Below, piece by piece: positions 1 to 7,260 of a stretch of DNA of 11,751 nucleotides. The stretch comes from Anaerolineaceae bacterium. GTDB taxonomy: Bacteria; Chloroflexota; Anaerolineae; Anaerolineales; Anaerolineaceae. The stretch's first letter is position 1. Each line of letters begins with the position of its first letter. The stretch is taken from contig JAQVUC010000013.1 of NCBI GenBank assembly GCA_028699715.1, positions 1 through 11,751 on the forward strand, given 5' to 3'. The position numbers and the translations under genes are program-made. Below the pieces are notes generated by a model. That model saw only the letters and a program-made list of their open reading frames with translations. It made no database searches and was not told the DNA's origin.

Positions 1-1362
1 AGCATTGAGTGCCGGGTAGTCTCTTCGAATTTTGATCAACTCCTTGTAACAATTTAGCAAGGAAGCTGACGAGCTTGATTGATTCTCAACATTCCTTACT
101 TTGTAATCTTTATGGATGTGCAGCCAGGGTTCTCCGGTGGTGAAACCGGAATTGGGTTTTGAATTCCACTGCATTGGAGCCCGGCAACCATCGCGCCCTT
201 TGTTAAATGGCCAATAGTATTTTCCGATTGGATCCTGGATTTGTGAACGAGTCAGGGAGATATCGCGCATGCCAATCTCTTCGCCATAATAGAGGTAGGG
301 GGTCCCTCTCACTGTCAGGTGCATGGCTGCCAGAAGTTTTAGGATGGTGTCGCTCTCGCCTGCAGCAAATCGCGTTGAACTACGGCTGGTGTCGTGGTTG
401 TTGAAAAAGTAGTTTGGCCAGGCTTCTTCGCCATGCAGCGCGTCCCAAAATTGAATCGCTTTGCCAAAAGCTTTGGCGCTTAAGGGGCTATTGGTATAAG
501 CATAATCAAAGCCGGCATGTAAACGATCTGACCCGATGTAGGTGCGAGCCTGAGCGGAATCTGCCAAAAAAGTCTCTCCTACAACATATTTGTCAGGGTA
601 GCTGTCCATGATTTTGCGGATGTCTTGCACAACTTCGATCATCTCTGGTTGAGAGGTGTCGTAAATATGATCATGGGCATCAAATTTCCTGATATTAAAG
701 CCTTTGCGTATGGGGTTATCCCGGAAAAGTTCATCTTTGTAGTAATTATTGAAAACATCCAGCCGAAAACCGTCAACGCCCTTGTCCAACCAATATCGGA
801 AGATATCCAACATCATGGAGCGCACTTCGGGATTGCGCCAATTCAGGTCGGGTTGATGCTTATTGAACATGTGATAGTAGTACTTGCCCAAATTCTCATC
901 AAATTCCCAGGCACTGCCTCCAAAAACCGAGAGCCAATTATTGGGTTTTCGTCCACCTGGCAGAGGATCTTTCCAGATATACCAGTTGTGGTAAGGGCTG
1001 TTGATCGACTTGCGTGATTCCTGGAACCAGCGGTGTTGGTCGGAAGTGTGGTTGAGCACCAGGTCCATAATGATGTGCAGATCGCGTTTGTGAGCTTCCT
1101 TGACAAGACGGTCAAAGTCCTGAAGGTTCCCATGTTTTGGGTCGATCGTATGATAATCAGCCACATCATAGCCGAAATCATGATCGGGCGATGGATAGAT
1201 GGGGGAGAGCCAAATGCCGTCAACTCCCAGCTCTTTTAAATAATCCAAATGTTGGACGATGCCGTTCAAATCCCCGATGCCGTTCCCGGTTGTATCCTGA
1301 AAGGAACGCGGATAGATTTGGTAGATAATTCCATTCTTCCACCATAGTTTATTTTCTGTCAT
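1..1362 (-). CDS. GH13 alpha-glucosidase (oligo-1,6-glucosidase-like), 3' end cut by window edge
   Basis: Reading the minus strand from the ATG at 1362 gives 454 uninterrupted codons to the window edge. It is a (beta/alpha)8-barrel glycoside hydrolase of family 13 that cleaves terminal alpha-glucosidic bonds of oligosaccharides. All family signatures are visible: region I with Asp100, Asn104 and His105 (DLVLNHTS); region V QPDLN at 170-174; region II GFRLDV with the nucleophile Asp202; the general acid Glu263 in VVGET; and NHD at 322-324 with the third catalytic Asp324. There is no signal peptide, so the enzyme should act in the cytoplasm on imported sugars. QPDLN and Val203 directly after the nucleophile are the residues usual in alpha-1,6-acting members (established for isomaltase/oligo-1,6-glucosidase versus maltase). 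The substrate remains a prediction. Family members are about 530-560 residues, so roughly 80-100 C-terminal residues (end of barrel and C domain) lie outside. A GGAGGT ribosome binding site at 1367-1372 (minus strand) supports the start. Confidence 0.93.
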   Translation of the reverse strand, partial: MTENKLWWKNGIIYQIYPRSFQDTTGNGIGDLNGIVQHLDYLKELGVDGIWLSPIYPSPDHDFGYDVADYHTIDPKHGNLQDFDRLVKEAHKRDLHIIMDLVLNHTSDQHRWFQESRKSINSPYHNWYIWKDPLPGGRKPNNWLSVFGGSAWEFDENLGKYYYHMFNKHQPDLNWRNPEVRSMMLDIFRYWLDKGVDGFRLDVFNNYYKDELFRDNPIRKGFNIRKFDAHDHIYDTSQPEMIEVVQDIRKIMDSYPDKYVVGETFLADSAQARTYIGSDRLHAGFDYAYTNSPLSAKAFGKAIQFWDALHGEEAWPNYFFNNHDTSRSSTRFAAGESDTILKLLAAMHLTVRGTPYLYYGEEIGMRDISLTRSQIQDPIGKYYWPFNKGRDGCRAPMQWNSKPNSGFTTGEPWLHIHKDYKVRNVENQSSSSASLLNCYKELIKIRRDYPALNA

Positions 1363-1412
1363 CGTGACCTCCAACGAAGAGATGTGGGTAAGCTGTTTTG
1401 GTTAGTTCTCTT

Positions 1413-1446
1413 ATTTTACTTCATTGAGAAAGAACAACAAGCGCTT
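1413..1446 (-). promoter_or_regulatory. Predicted promoter and palindromic operator of the alpha-glucosidase gene
   Basis: On the minus strand, TTGTTG (1435-1440) and TAAAAT (1413-1418) are separated by 16 nt and lie about 50 nt upstream of the GH13 start. A perfect palindrome AAGCGCTT (1439-1446) overlaps the -35 box. A central CG flanked by AT-rich arms is the general look of LacI/GalR-family operators, which often control sugar-utilisation genes. Operator identity is inference; no regulator gene lies in the window. Confidence 0.35.
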
Positions 1447-1493
1447 AAGGCATTCTACTTATTAATTGCGTCATTTTGCTTGCTCACTTGAAC

Positions 1494-1522
1494 TTGCATT
1501 TGCTTTTTTATTATGGTAATAT
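1494..1522 (+). promoter_or_regulatory. Predicted sigma-70-type promoter of the nusA operon
   Basis: TTGCAT (1494-1499) and TAATAT (1517-1522) are separated by exactly 17 nt. Transcription would start near 1528-1530. That leaves a leader of about 100 nt before nusA, containing the hairpins at 1544-1582. The promoter is divergent from that of the alpha-glucosidase gene. Confidence 0.5.
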
Positions 1523-1543
1523 TTACTCGTTAGTCAGTTCAAT

Positions 1544-1582
1544 ACTTTTCAACCTGAAAAGTGGACAGAGGTCCACTTTTTT
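1544..1582 (+). promoter_or_regulatory. Candidate transcription attenuator in the nusA leader (alternative hairpins plus T-run)
   Basis: Two perfect inverted repeats share one strand. The first pairs ACTTTTCA (1544-1551) with TGAAAAGT (1555-1562). The second pairs AAAAGTGGAC (1557-1566) with GTCCACTTTT (1571-1580), has an AGAG loop, and runs into six T (1577-1582). The second is a textbook intrinsic terminator; forming the first would disrupt it. It lies inside the predicted leader, about 45 nt before the nusA start, so it would stop transcription before the operon unless read through. Premature terminators upstream of rimP/nusA operons are known in other bacteria, and NusA itself affects hairpin pausing and termination, so autogenous control is plausible but inferred. 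The hairpin cannot be the alpha-glucosidase terminator because that gene reads away from it. Confidence 0.6.
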
Positions 1583-1627
1583 GCTTAGAACTGGGAATGC
1601 GTTTTAGTTGGAGAAAGAAAAAAAGCG

Positions 1628-3550
1628 ATGAAAAGCGAATTTACATTAGCCTTTAATGAAGTCCTGGAAGAAAAAGGCTTGCCAAGGGATGTCATCCTGG
1701 CAGCTCTTGAGTCTGCAATGGTTTCCGCCTATCGGAAGGCTGTTGGAGCCTCTACCGCCCAAGACGTTCAGGTAAAGCTTGATTTTGAAAATGGTCAGGT
1801 GAGTGTATTTGCGGAGAAAGAAGTCTCCGAAACCATCACAGATGAGCGAACCGAAGTCTTATTAGAAGAAGCCCTCAAGGTTGATCCGGAATGTCAGATC
1901 GGCGATCTTGTGTTGGTTGAATCTACACCAAAAGATTTTGGTCGTATTGCCGCGCAAACCGCCAGGCAAGCCATCCAACAACGTATTCGCGATGCAGAAA
2001 GACACCGCCAGTTCGAGCATTTCAGCAAGCAAGTTGGCGAGATCACCAACGGTATCGTCCAGGCAGTTAACTCCCGCCAGGCAACCATTGGTCTCGATTT
2101 GAAGGCAGAAGGCACTTTGCTGCGCAAGGAAATGATTCCAAATGAACGTTTCCGCATTCATGACCGGGTCCGGGCTTACATCGTTGAAGTAACTGACTCA
2201 CCCAAGGGCTTACAGATCATCCTGTCACGTGGACATCGCAACTTCCTGCGGCGATTATTGGAAAACGAAGTGCCTGAAATTTATCACGGCATTGTTGAAA
2301 TCCGATCCATTGCCAGGGAGCCAGGTCAACGAGCCAAGGTGGCGGTTTCCGCCACGCAGCAGGGAATTGACCCTGTCGGCGCTTGTGTTGGCCAACGGGG
2401 TGTGCGCATTCAGGCGATCGTGCGTGAATTGCACGATGAGAAAATTGATGTGATCGAATGGAATGCTGACGCTGCTGTATATATCAGCAAGGCAATCAGC
2501 CCGGCACGGGTTTCCGGTGTCTACCTGAACCCTTCGCTTTACGAACACAAGACAGCCACTGTTGTTGTGCCGGAAGACCAACTTAGTCTCGCCATTGGGC
2601 GCGAGGGTCAAAATGCCCGCCTGGCAGCTAAACTGACCGGATGGCGCATTGACATCATGAGTGTCTCTGAAGCTGCAGCCAAGGCTTTAGTCAAACTTCG
2701 CAAGGATCCGACTTTGGCTGAATTGGCAAAAGCAGAAGCCGCGACAATGACCCGTGTGGAAGAGCTGCTGCAAATGAAATCTGAAGGGCGCGTGCTCAGT
2801 ATGGATGACAGCGCGCTGATTGGCCGCTTTGTGGACCGCGTTGAAAGACGTGGTGAAGCTGATCGAAAAGAAGAATTGGATGCTCACATGGCTGAGCTCA
2901 AGGCAGTTCGTGATGGCATCGATCCACGGGCTTATGAGACCAGCATCTATGATGTTGAGCAGATCAAGGAACACATCCAGATCATCCTCCAGGAAAATGG
3001 CGTGGAAACCTTTGGAGATTTGTTCTTTACAGTTCGCACCGATCCTGAAAGCCTGTTGGCCTTCAACGGAATTGGACCAAAGAACTTTGAGGAACTGATT
3101 GACCTCGTAAATACTTACGAATTCCCAGCTGTTGAGGTTGAAGAAGTACCAGAAGCTGTCGCGACGGTTGAAGAAGCGGCGGAAGAGGTTGCTGTTCCGG
3201 AAGAGACAGCTGAAGTTGTTGAACAAGTCGAGGTCGAAGAAGCCGAAGGAACTCTTGAAGAAGAGGAAGAAGAGCAAATTTCTGCTGAAGAAGCAGAAAC
3301 TTCCGAAGGAAAAGATAAAGAAGAGGAAGCTTCAGAAGAGAAGAGCTTTGAAGAACTCTTCCGTTTAGACACGATCAAAAGAGAAAAAACGACTCCGGAA
3401 GAAGATGAAGAATATCAGCGCATGATGGCGGATAAAAAGAAAAAAGGCAAAAAACGTCGCGGCTTTACTGTTGAGTATGATCCTGAACAGGATACCGATG
3501 TGGTTCGTTACAAACACCGCAAAGCCGAAGATGATTGGGAAGACTGGTAA
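1628..3550 (+). CDS. nusA: Transcription termination/antitermination factor NusA, extended C-terminus
   Basis: NusA binds RNA polymerase and nascent RNA in the cytoplasm and modulates pausing, termination and rRNA antitermination. Domains in order: N-terminal RNAP-binding domain (about 1-125), S1 domain (about 134-200), KH1 with a GQRG loop at 255-258, and KH2 with GREG at 324-327 followed by the typical QNARLA. After about residue 350 comes a helical linker, then a helix-hairpin-helix-like segment at about 460-495 (FNGIGPKN). Next is an acidic Glu/Val/Ala-rich stretch (about 501-590), a basic patch at 603-611, and a tail ending in DDWEDW. At 640 residues it is much longer than the roughly 350-400 residue Firmicutes proteins and lacks an obvious second AR repeat. 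GGAGA at 1610-1614 is a rather distant ribosome binding site (13 nt). It is the first gene of the cluster; rimP is not upstream in this window. Confidence 0.97.
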   Translation: MKSEFTLAFNEVLEEKGLPRDVILAALESAMVSAYRKAVGASTAQDVQVKLDFENGQVSVFAEKEVSETITDERTEVLLEEALKVDPECQIGDLVLVESTPKDFGRIAAQTARQAIQQRIRDAERHRQFEHFSKQVGEITNGIVQAVNSRQATIGLDLKAEGTLLRKEMIPNERFRIHDRVRAYIVEVTDSPKGLQIILSRGHRNFLRRLLENEVPEIYHGIVEIRSIAREPGQRAKVAVSATQQGIDPVGACVGQRGVRIQAIVRELHDEKIDVIEWNADAAVYISKAISPARVSGVYLNPSLYEHKTATVVVPEDQLSLAIGREGQNARLAAKLTGWRIDIMSVSEAAAKALVKLRKDPTLAELAKAEAATMTRVEELLQMKSEGRVLSMDDSALIGRFVDRVERRGEADRKEELDAHMAELKAVRDGIDPRAYETSIYDVEQIKEHIQIILQENGVETFGDLFFTVRTDPESLLAFNGIGPKNFEELIDLVNTYEFPAVEVEEVPEAVATVEEAAEEVAVPEETAEVVEQVEVEEAEGTLEEEEEEQISAEEAETSEGKDKEEEASEEKSFEELFRLDTIKREKTTPEEDEEYQRMMADKKKKGKKRRGFTVEYDPEQDTDVVRYKHRKAEDDWEDW

Positions 3551-3608
3551 GATTCAGGTACAGTCAAGATTGAGATTAAGCGCTTTTTTAGAGAAAGCAT
3601 AGAAGAAG

Positions 3609-3956
3609 GTGGCAGCAAAAAACAAATTAAAACCCAAACACATTCCTCAACGCACCTGTGTGGGGTGTCGCGAGGTCCTTCCCAAGCGGAATTTGATCCG
3701 ACTGGTGAGGACAACGGAAGGTGTAAAGATTGACCTGAGCGGCAAGCTGCCGGGTCGTGGTGCTTATTTGCACGACCAAAAGAGCTGCTGGGTTAAAGGG
3801 TTAAAAGGATCTTTAGCAAAGGCTTTACGGACTACGGTTTCGGAGCAGGATTTGGCCACACTGCATGCTTATATGGAAGGTTTGCCAGAGGATACGCGAG
3901 AAAGCGAGACCTCCCAGGATTCAGATCTCCCTGATAAGGACAGCGTGATGGCTTAA
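3609..3956 (+). CDS. rnpM: RNase P modulator RnpM (YlxR family)
   Basis: This small RNA-binding protein belongs to the YlxR/DUF448 family, whose Bacillus member was shown to bind RNase P RNA and modulate its activity. The family signatures are present: PQRTCVGCR at 13-21, the K-R-N-L-I-R-L-V-R segment at 26-34, GRGAYLH at 49-55, and Cys60-Trp61 followed by Lys-rich helix residues. The core ends near residue 88. The remaining 27 residues are a Ser/Asp/Glu-rich tail that most family members (about 90 residues) lack. The start is GTG; the only purine-rich sequence ahead, AGAAGAAG, abuts it, so translation may depend on coupling to nusA, 58 nt upstream. The usual neighbour ylxQ (L7Ae-like) is missing between this gene and infB. 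Confidence 0.9.
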   Translation: MAAKNKLKPKHIPQRTCVGCREVLPKRNLIRLVRTTEGVKIDLSGKLPGRGAYLHDQKSCWVKGLKGSLAKALRTTVSEQDLATLHAYMEGLPEDTRESETSQDSDLPDKDSVMA

Positions 3957-4002
3957 TTGTCAGCCTGACAACTTGCTTTTAGATACCGTTGCCGCCAGGC
4001 AA
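3957..4002 (+). promoter_or_regulatory. Two inverted repeats in the rnpM-infB spacer
   Basis: The 78-nt spacer starts with the perfect palindrome TTGTCAG-C-CTGACAA (3957-3971), directly after the rnpM stop. A second short repeat TTGCC-GCCA-GGCAA follows (3989-4002). CTTGC at 3972-3976 could also pair with GCAAG at 3999-4003, so the folds compete. There is no T-run, so this is not an intrinsic terminator. It may be an RNA processing site or a leader structure controlling infB translation; the role is unknown. Confidence 0.3.
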
Positions 4003-4034
4003 GGGGGTTGCTGTAATAGAATACGGAGGTATCT

Positions 4035-5819
4035 ATGGGCAAAAAAGAAAATACAATCATTCAACTACCATACAGCATTACCGTGCGGGAACTGGCAGGT
4101 TTGCTGGATAACAGTGCGGTTCAGGTCATCAAAATTTTGATGTCCAATGGCGTCATGGCCAGCATCAATCAGACAATTGACTTTGATACAGCTGCAGTTG
4201 TGGCGACAGAATTGGGTTTTGAACCCCAATTGGAGCAGGAAGAAGTCAAAGAAGAAGAAACCGGCGAAATGCCGCTTTGGCGCCGTGTAATTCTGGAAGA
4301 GGATCCAGACAAGCTTACAGCCCGCCCTCCAGTTATTACCATTCTGGGACATGTTGACCACGGAAAGACGACTTTGTTGGATGCCATCCGCAACACAGAC
4401 GTGGCAGGTGGGGAAGTTGGCGGCATTACGCAGCACATCGGTGCCTACCAAATCACTCATAAAGATCGACTGGTCACCTTCCTGGACACTCCGGGTCATG
4501 CCGCTTTCTCATCCATGCGCGCTCGAGGCGCTCAAGGGGCTGACATCGTCGTGCTGGTAGTTGCGGCGGATGATGGCGTTCAGCCTCAAACCCGTGAAGC
4601 CGCAAACCATGCCAAAGCTGCCCAGGTGCCGATCATCGTCGCTCTGAACAAAATTGACAAGACTGATGCCAATCTGGACCGGGTAAAACGACAGTTATCT
4701 GAAATTGGATTGCAACCAGATGAATGGGAAGGTGACACTTTTGTCATGCCTGTTTCAGCCAAGGGTCGCATCGGTTTGGAAGATTTGTTGGAAACCATCC
4801 TTTTGGTGGCGGACAATGTCACCATCAAGGCAAACCCCAAAGGTCAGTGTATTGGTACAGTGGTGGAAGCCCGGCTTGATAAAGCCCGCGGTCCATTGGC
4901 AACCTTGTTGGTGCAAAACGGCACACTCAAGGTGGGCGATGTGGTGGTGGCTGGTGAAGGCACTGGCAAAATCAAAGCCATGTTTGATCAGCGCAATAAA
5001 CGTGTTTCAAAAGCAGCTCCTTCCACACCAGTTGTGGTCATGGGCTTGAGCGTTTTACCCGAAGCCGGAGACCTGTTCCAGGTTGTTGAAAACGAAAAAG
5101 AAGGGCGTTCGATCGTCTCAAACCGCAAAGCGGAACGTGAGGCAAAACGCAGTGTAAAACGCGCCACGCTGGAAGAACTGTTCAGTCGCTTTAAATCTGG
5201 ACAAGCTAAAGAATTGCGCCTGATCCTGAAGGCTGACGTCCAGGGTTCACTTGAACCAATCACAAATGAGATGGAAAAGATCAGCAAACAGCAAAAAGAC
5301 CTGTCCATCAAAGTTTTGCATGCTGAAACTGGCAACATCACCGAAAGTGACATCATGCTGGCGGCAGCCTCAGACGCGGTTGTAATGGGCTTTGATGTTG
5401 ATGCGGATCAGGCTGTGCGAAGATTGGCAGACACCGAAGGTGTTTCAGTTCGTCTTTACAACATTATTTACCGCCTGGTGGAAGATGTTGAAAAGGCTCT
5501 GAACGGTTTGCTCGAACCTGAATTAGTGGAACGTGTGATAGGCAAGGCCGCCGTATTGGCAACCTTCAAAGTTTCCAAGGGTGGTACAGCAGCAGGCTGC
5601 CGTATTCTGACTGGTGAATTTCGTAGGAATGCTTCTGTTAGAATCCTGCGTGATGGAGAAGAAATTGCCAAGACAGAAGTGTCTTCTCTGAGACGCGAAA
5701 AGGAAGACGTGCGTGAGGTTCGCGAAGGTATGGAATGCGGGATCACGTTGAAGAACTACGAAGAATTCGAAGTTGGTGATGTATTTGAATGTTTTGTGGT
5801 AGAGAAATTTGGGGGCTGA
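4035..5819 (+). CDS. infB: Translation initiation factor IF-2
   Basis: IF-2 is the GTPase that delivers formyl-methionyl-tRNA to the 30S subunit and promotes subunit joining. The protein opens with a single IF2_N-type helical module (about 6-60, [10 protein letters not shown]...), a short acidic linker (about 63-90), then the G domain. The G domain has G1 GHVDHGKT at 105-112, G2 around Thr132 (GGITQHIG), G3 DTPGH at 151-155, G4 NKID at 205-208 and G5 SAK at 241-243. Domains II to IV follow, including the conserved [10 protein letters not shown] at about 398-407 and the C-terminal fMet-tRNA-binding domain (about 500-590). At 594 residues it is a short form without the long repetitive N-terminus of enterobacterial IF-2. 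GGAGGT at 4025-4030, 4 nt before ATG, fixes the start. A TAG directly follows the TGA stop. Confidence 0.98.
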   Translation: MGKKENTIIQLPYSITVRELAGLLDNSAVQVIKILMSNGVMASINQTIDFDTAAVVATELGFEPQLEQEEVKEEETGEMPLWRRVILEEDPDKLTARPPVITILGHVDHGKTTLLDAIRNTDVAGGEVGGITQHIGAYQITHKDRLVTFLDTPGHAAFSSMRARGAQGADIVVLVVAADDGVQPQTREAANHAKAAQVPIIVALNKIDKTDANLDRVKRQLSEIGLQPDEWEGDTFVMPVSAKGRIGLEDLLETILLVADNVTIKANPKGQCIGTVVEARLDKARGPLATLLVQNGTLKVGDVVVAGEGTGKIKAMFDQRNKRVSKAAPSTPVVVMGLSVLPEAGDLFQVVENEKEGRSIVSNRKAEREAKRSVKRATLEELFSRFKSGQAKELRLILKADVQGSLEPITNEMEKISKQQKDLSIKVLHAETGNITESDIMLAAASDAVVMGFDVDADQAVRRLADTEGVSVRLYNIIYRLVEDVEKALNGLLEPELVERVIGKAAVLATFKVSKGGTAAGCRILTGEFRRNASVRILRDGEEIAKTEVSSLRREKEDVREVREGMECGITLKNYEEFEVGDVFECFVVEKFGG

Positions 5820-5843
5820 TAGCACCCAGGTACAGGAGGAGAT

Positions 5844-6290
5844 ATGCCTTCGAAGTTAAGGATGAAAAGAATCAATGACAGAATGAAAGAAATTCTGTCA
5901 ATGGTATTGTTAGCAAAAATTGAAGACCCTCGCTTGCTGGGTGTTTCCGTGACCGATGTCAAGGTCGACAGGGAACTCGATTATGCCAATATCTACGTCT
6001 CAGCGCTTGAGGGTCAGGAGCGGTCTCAGGAAGTCATTGAGGCGCTGAACCACGCCAGAAAATTCCTGCGCTATGAGATTTCCCAGGAAATAGACCTACG
6101 CGTCACCCCAAAATTACGCTTCTTCTGGGATCCTACGCCTGAAAAAGCGGCCAGGATCGATTTGTTATTGGCTGAATGGCAGAACGAAGAACATCCGGTT
6201 TTCGATGACGATGCAGAGGAAGACCTGGGCGACTATGGAGATGAGGTCGAAGAAGACGATTTTTATGACGAGGATGAAGAAGAAGTATGA
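5844..6290 (+). CDS. rbfA: 30S ribosome-binding factor RbfA with acidic C-terminal tail
   Basis: RbfA is a KH-fold factor that binds the immature 30S subunit near helix 1 of 16S rRNA and helps late maturation. The core (about 1-112) shows the family pattern: basic N-terminus with KRINDRMKEIL, EDPRLLGVSVTDVKV at 27-41, YANIYVS at 47-53, the helix ALNHARKFLRYEIS at 67-80, and LRVTPKLRFFWD at 85-96. Residues 121-148 form a strongly acidic tail, with 19 of 28 residues Asp or Glu; typical RbfA proteins are about 115-130 residues. AGGAGG at 5834-5839, 4 nt ahead of ATG, is an excellent ribosome binding site. Its last bases overlap the start of the next gene (ATGA), pointing to translational coupling. 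Confidence 0.96.
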   Translation: MPSKLRMKRINDRMKEILSMVLLAKIEDPRLLGVSVTDVKVDRELDYANIYVSALEGQERSQEVIEALNHARKFLRYEISQEIDLRVTPKLRFFWDPTPEKAARIDLLLAEWQNEEHPVFDDDAEEDLGDYGDEVEEDDFYDEDEEEV

Positions 6291-7249
6291 GTGAAGTGTT
6301 TGACGTCGATAATTTGATCAAAGAACAATTGAGCCAGGCCAGGCGGGTTGTGCTTGTTTCACACATCCGACCGGATGGCGATGCTGTTGGAAGCATGTTA
6401 GCTTTTGGAACCGCGCTCAAAGAAGCCGGCAAAGATGTGCAATGCGTGCTTGAAGATGGGGTCGCAGAACGATATCATTCCCTGCCTGGTGCCACTGATG
6501 TGTCCAATAAGATTTCACTTGATTTCGACTATTTAATTGTTGTCGATTGCGCCGATGCTCCCCGGGTGGGTAGTGTCCTCAAGGATGTTTCGGCTCCGGA
6601 TTTGGTAGTGGATCATCACAAAACACACATTAACTTTGGCAAAATCGATTATGTGGAACCCGAAGCAGAGGCTACGGCGCTTATGCTGGCTGAGACATTG
6701 CCAAAATGGGGTTTGAAAGTGAGCCCCGGTGTGGCAGCCGCTTTGCTAACCGGTTTGTTGGCTGACACCTTGGGTTTTAGGACAAACAACACCACACCAA
6801 AAGCTTTAAGAATAGCCGCAGATTTGATGGAAAGCGGTGCTGATTTGGTCAATGTTTACCACAACACGCTTTCAATGCGCAGCCTGGCTGAAATTCGTTA
6901 CTGGGGCCAGGGTTTAACAAAATTGGAGTTCAACGATGGTCTCTTATCCTCCACGCTCACGCTTGAGGATAGAGAAATTGCTGGTTATCCTGAAAATGAC
7001 GATGCAGATTTGATCAATATGTTGACTGTCGTACCCGAGGCTCTGATTTCGGTCTTGTTTATTGAGCAAGAAAACGATAGTATTAAGGTAAGCTGGCGTT
7101 CCGTTAAAGGAATTGATGTTTCAAACATCGCCACTATGTTCGGCGGGGGAGGGCATGAATCCGCTGCTGGTGCTGATATACCAGGCAGCCTGGATCAGGT
7201 CAAAAATCGAGTTTTGGAAGTTACTCAGAACATTTTAAAAGGGGAATGA
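6287..7249 (+). CDS. nrnA: DHH/DHHA1 phosphoesterase, NrnA-type nanoRNase/pAp phosphatase
   Basis: NrnA-type enzymes degrade 2-5-nt RNA oligomers and dephosphorylate 3'-phosphoadenosine 5'-phosphate using two Mn(II) ions. Metal-binding motifs of the DHH domain are complete: His26, Asp30 and Asp32 in HIRPDGDAVGS; Asp87 in VVDCAD; the DHH triad at 109-111; and Asp160 in GLLADT. The C-terminal DHHA1 substrate-binding domain carries FGGGGHESAAG at 285-295. At 320 residues it matches the family's usual length. It overlaps rbfA by 4 nt (ATGA) and sits immediately ahead of truB, an arrangement shared with many nusA/infB clusters. Related subfamilies (c-di-AMP phosphodiesterase GdpP, RecJ) carry extra domains not present here. 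The exact preference for nanoRNA, pAp or linear dinucleotides cannot be read from sequence. Confidence 0.92.
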   Translation: MSEVFDVDNLIKEQLSQARRVVLVSHIRPDGDAVGSMLAFGTALKEAGKDVQCVLEDGVAERYHSLPGATDVSNKISLDFDYLIVVDCADAPRVGSVLKDVSAPDLVVDHHKTHINFGKIDYVEPEAEATALMLAETLPKWGLKVSPGVAAALLTGLLADTLGFRTNNTTPKALRIAADLMESGADLVNVYHNTLSMRSLAEIRYWGQGLTKLEFNDGLLSSTLTLEDREIAGYPENDDADLINMLTVVPEALISVLFIEQENDSIKVSWRSVKGIDVSNIATMFGGGGHESAAGADIPGSLDQVKNRVLEVTQNILKGE

Positions 7250-7260
7250 ATAGAGGAAAA

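Noticed and set aside
207..1328. Several short plus-strand open frames opposite the alpha-glucosidase
   Set aside because: The minus strand carries an unbroken GH13 frame with all catalytic motifs; the plus-strand frames have no recognisable domains.
2687..3277. Long antisense open frame (196 codons) opposite the nusA C-terminal region
   Set aside because: It is the mirror of GAA/GAG-rich codons (giving Phe/Leu/Ser-rich peptide), has no ribosome binding site or family motif, and lies wholly within a secure gene.
7246..7260. Upstream in-frame ATG of truB overlapping the nrnA stop
   Set aside because: Its only SD-like bases are 1 nt away, whereas the ATG at 7261 has GAGG with 4-nt spacing; not excluded, only less likely.
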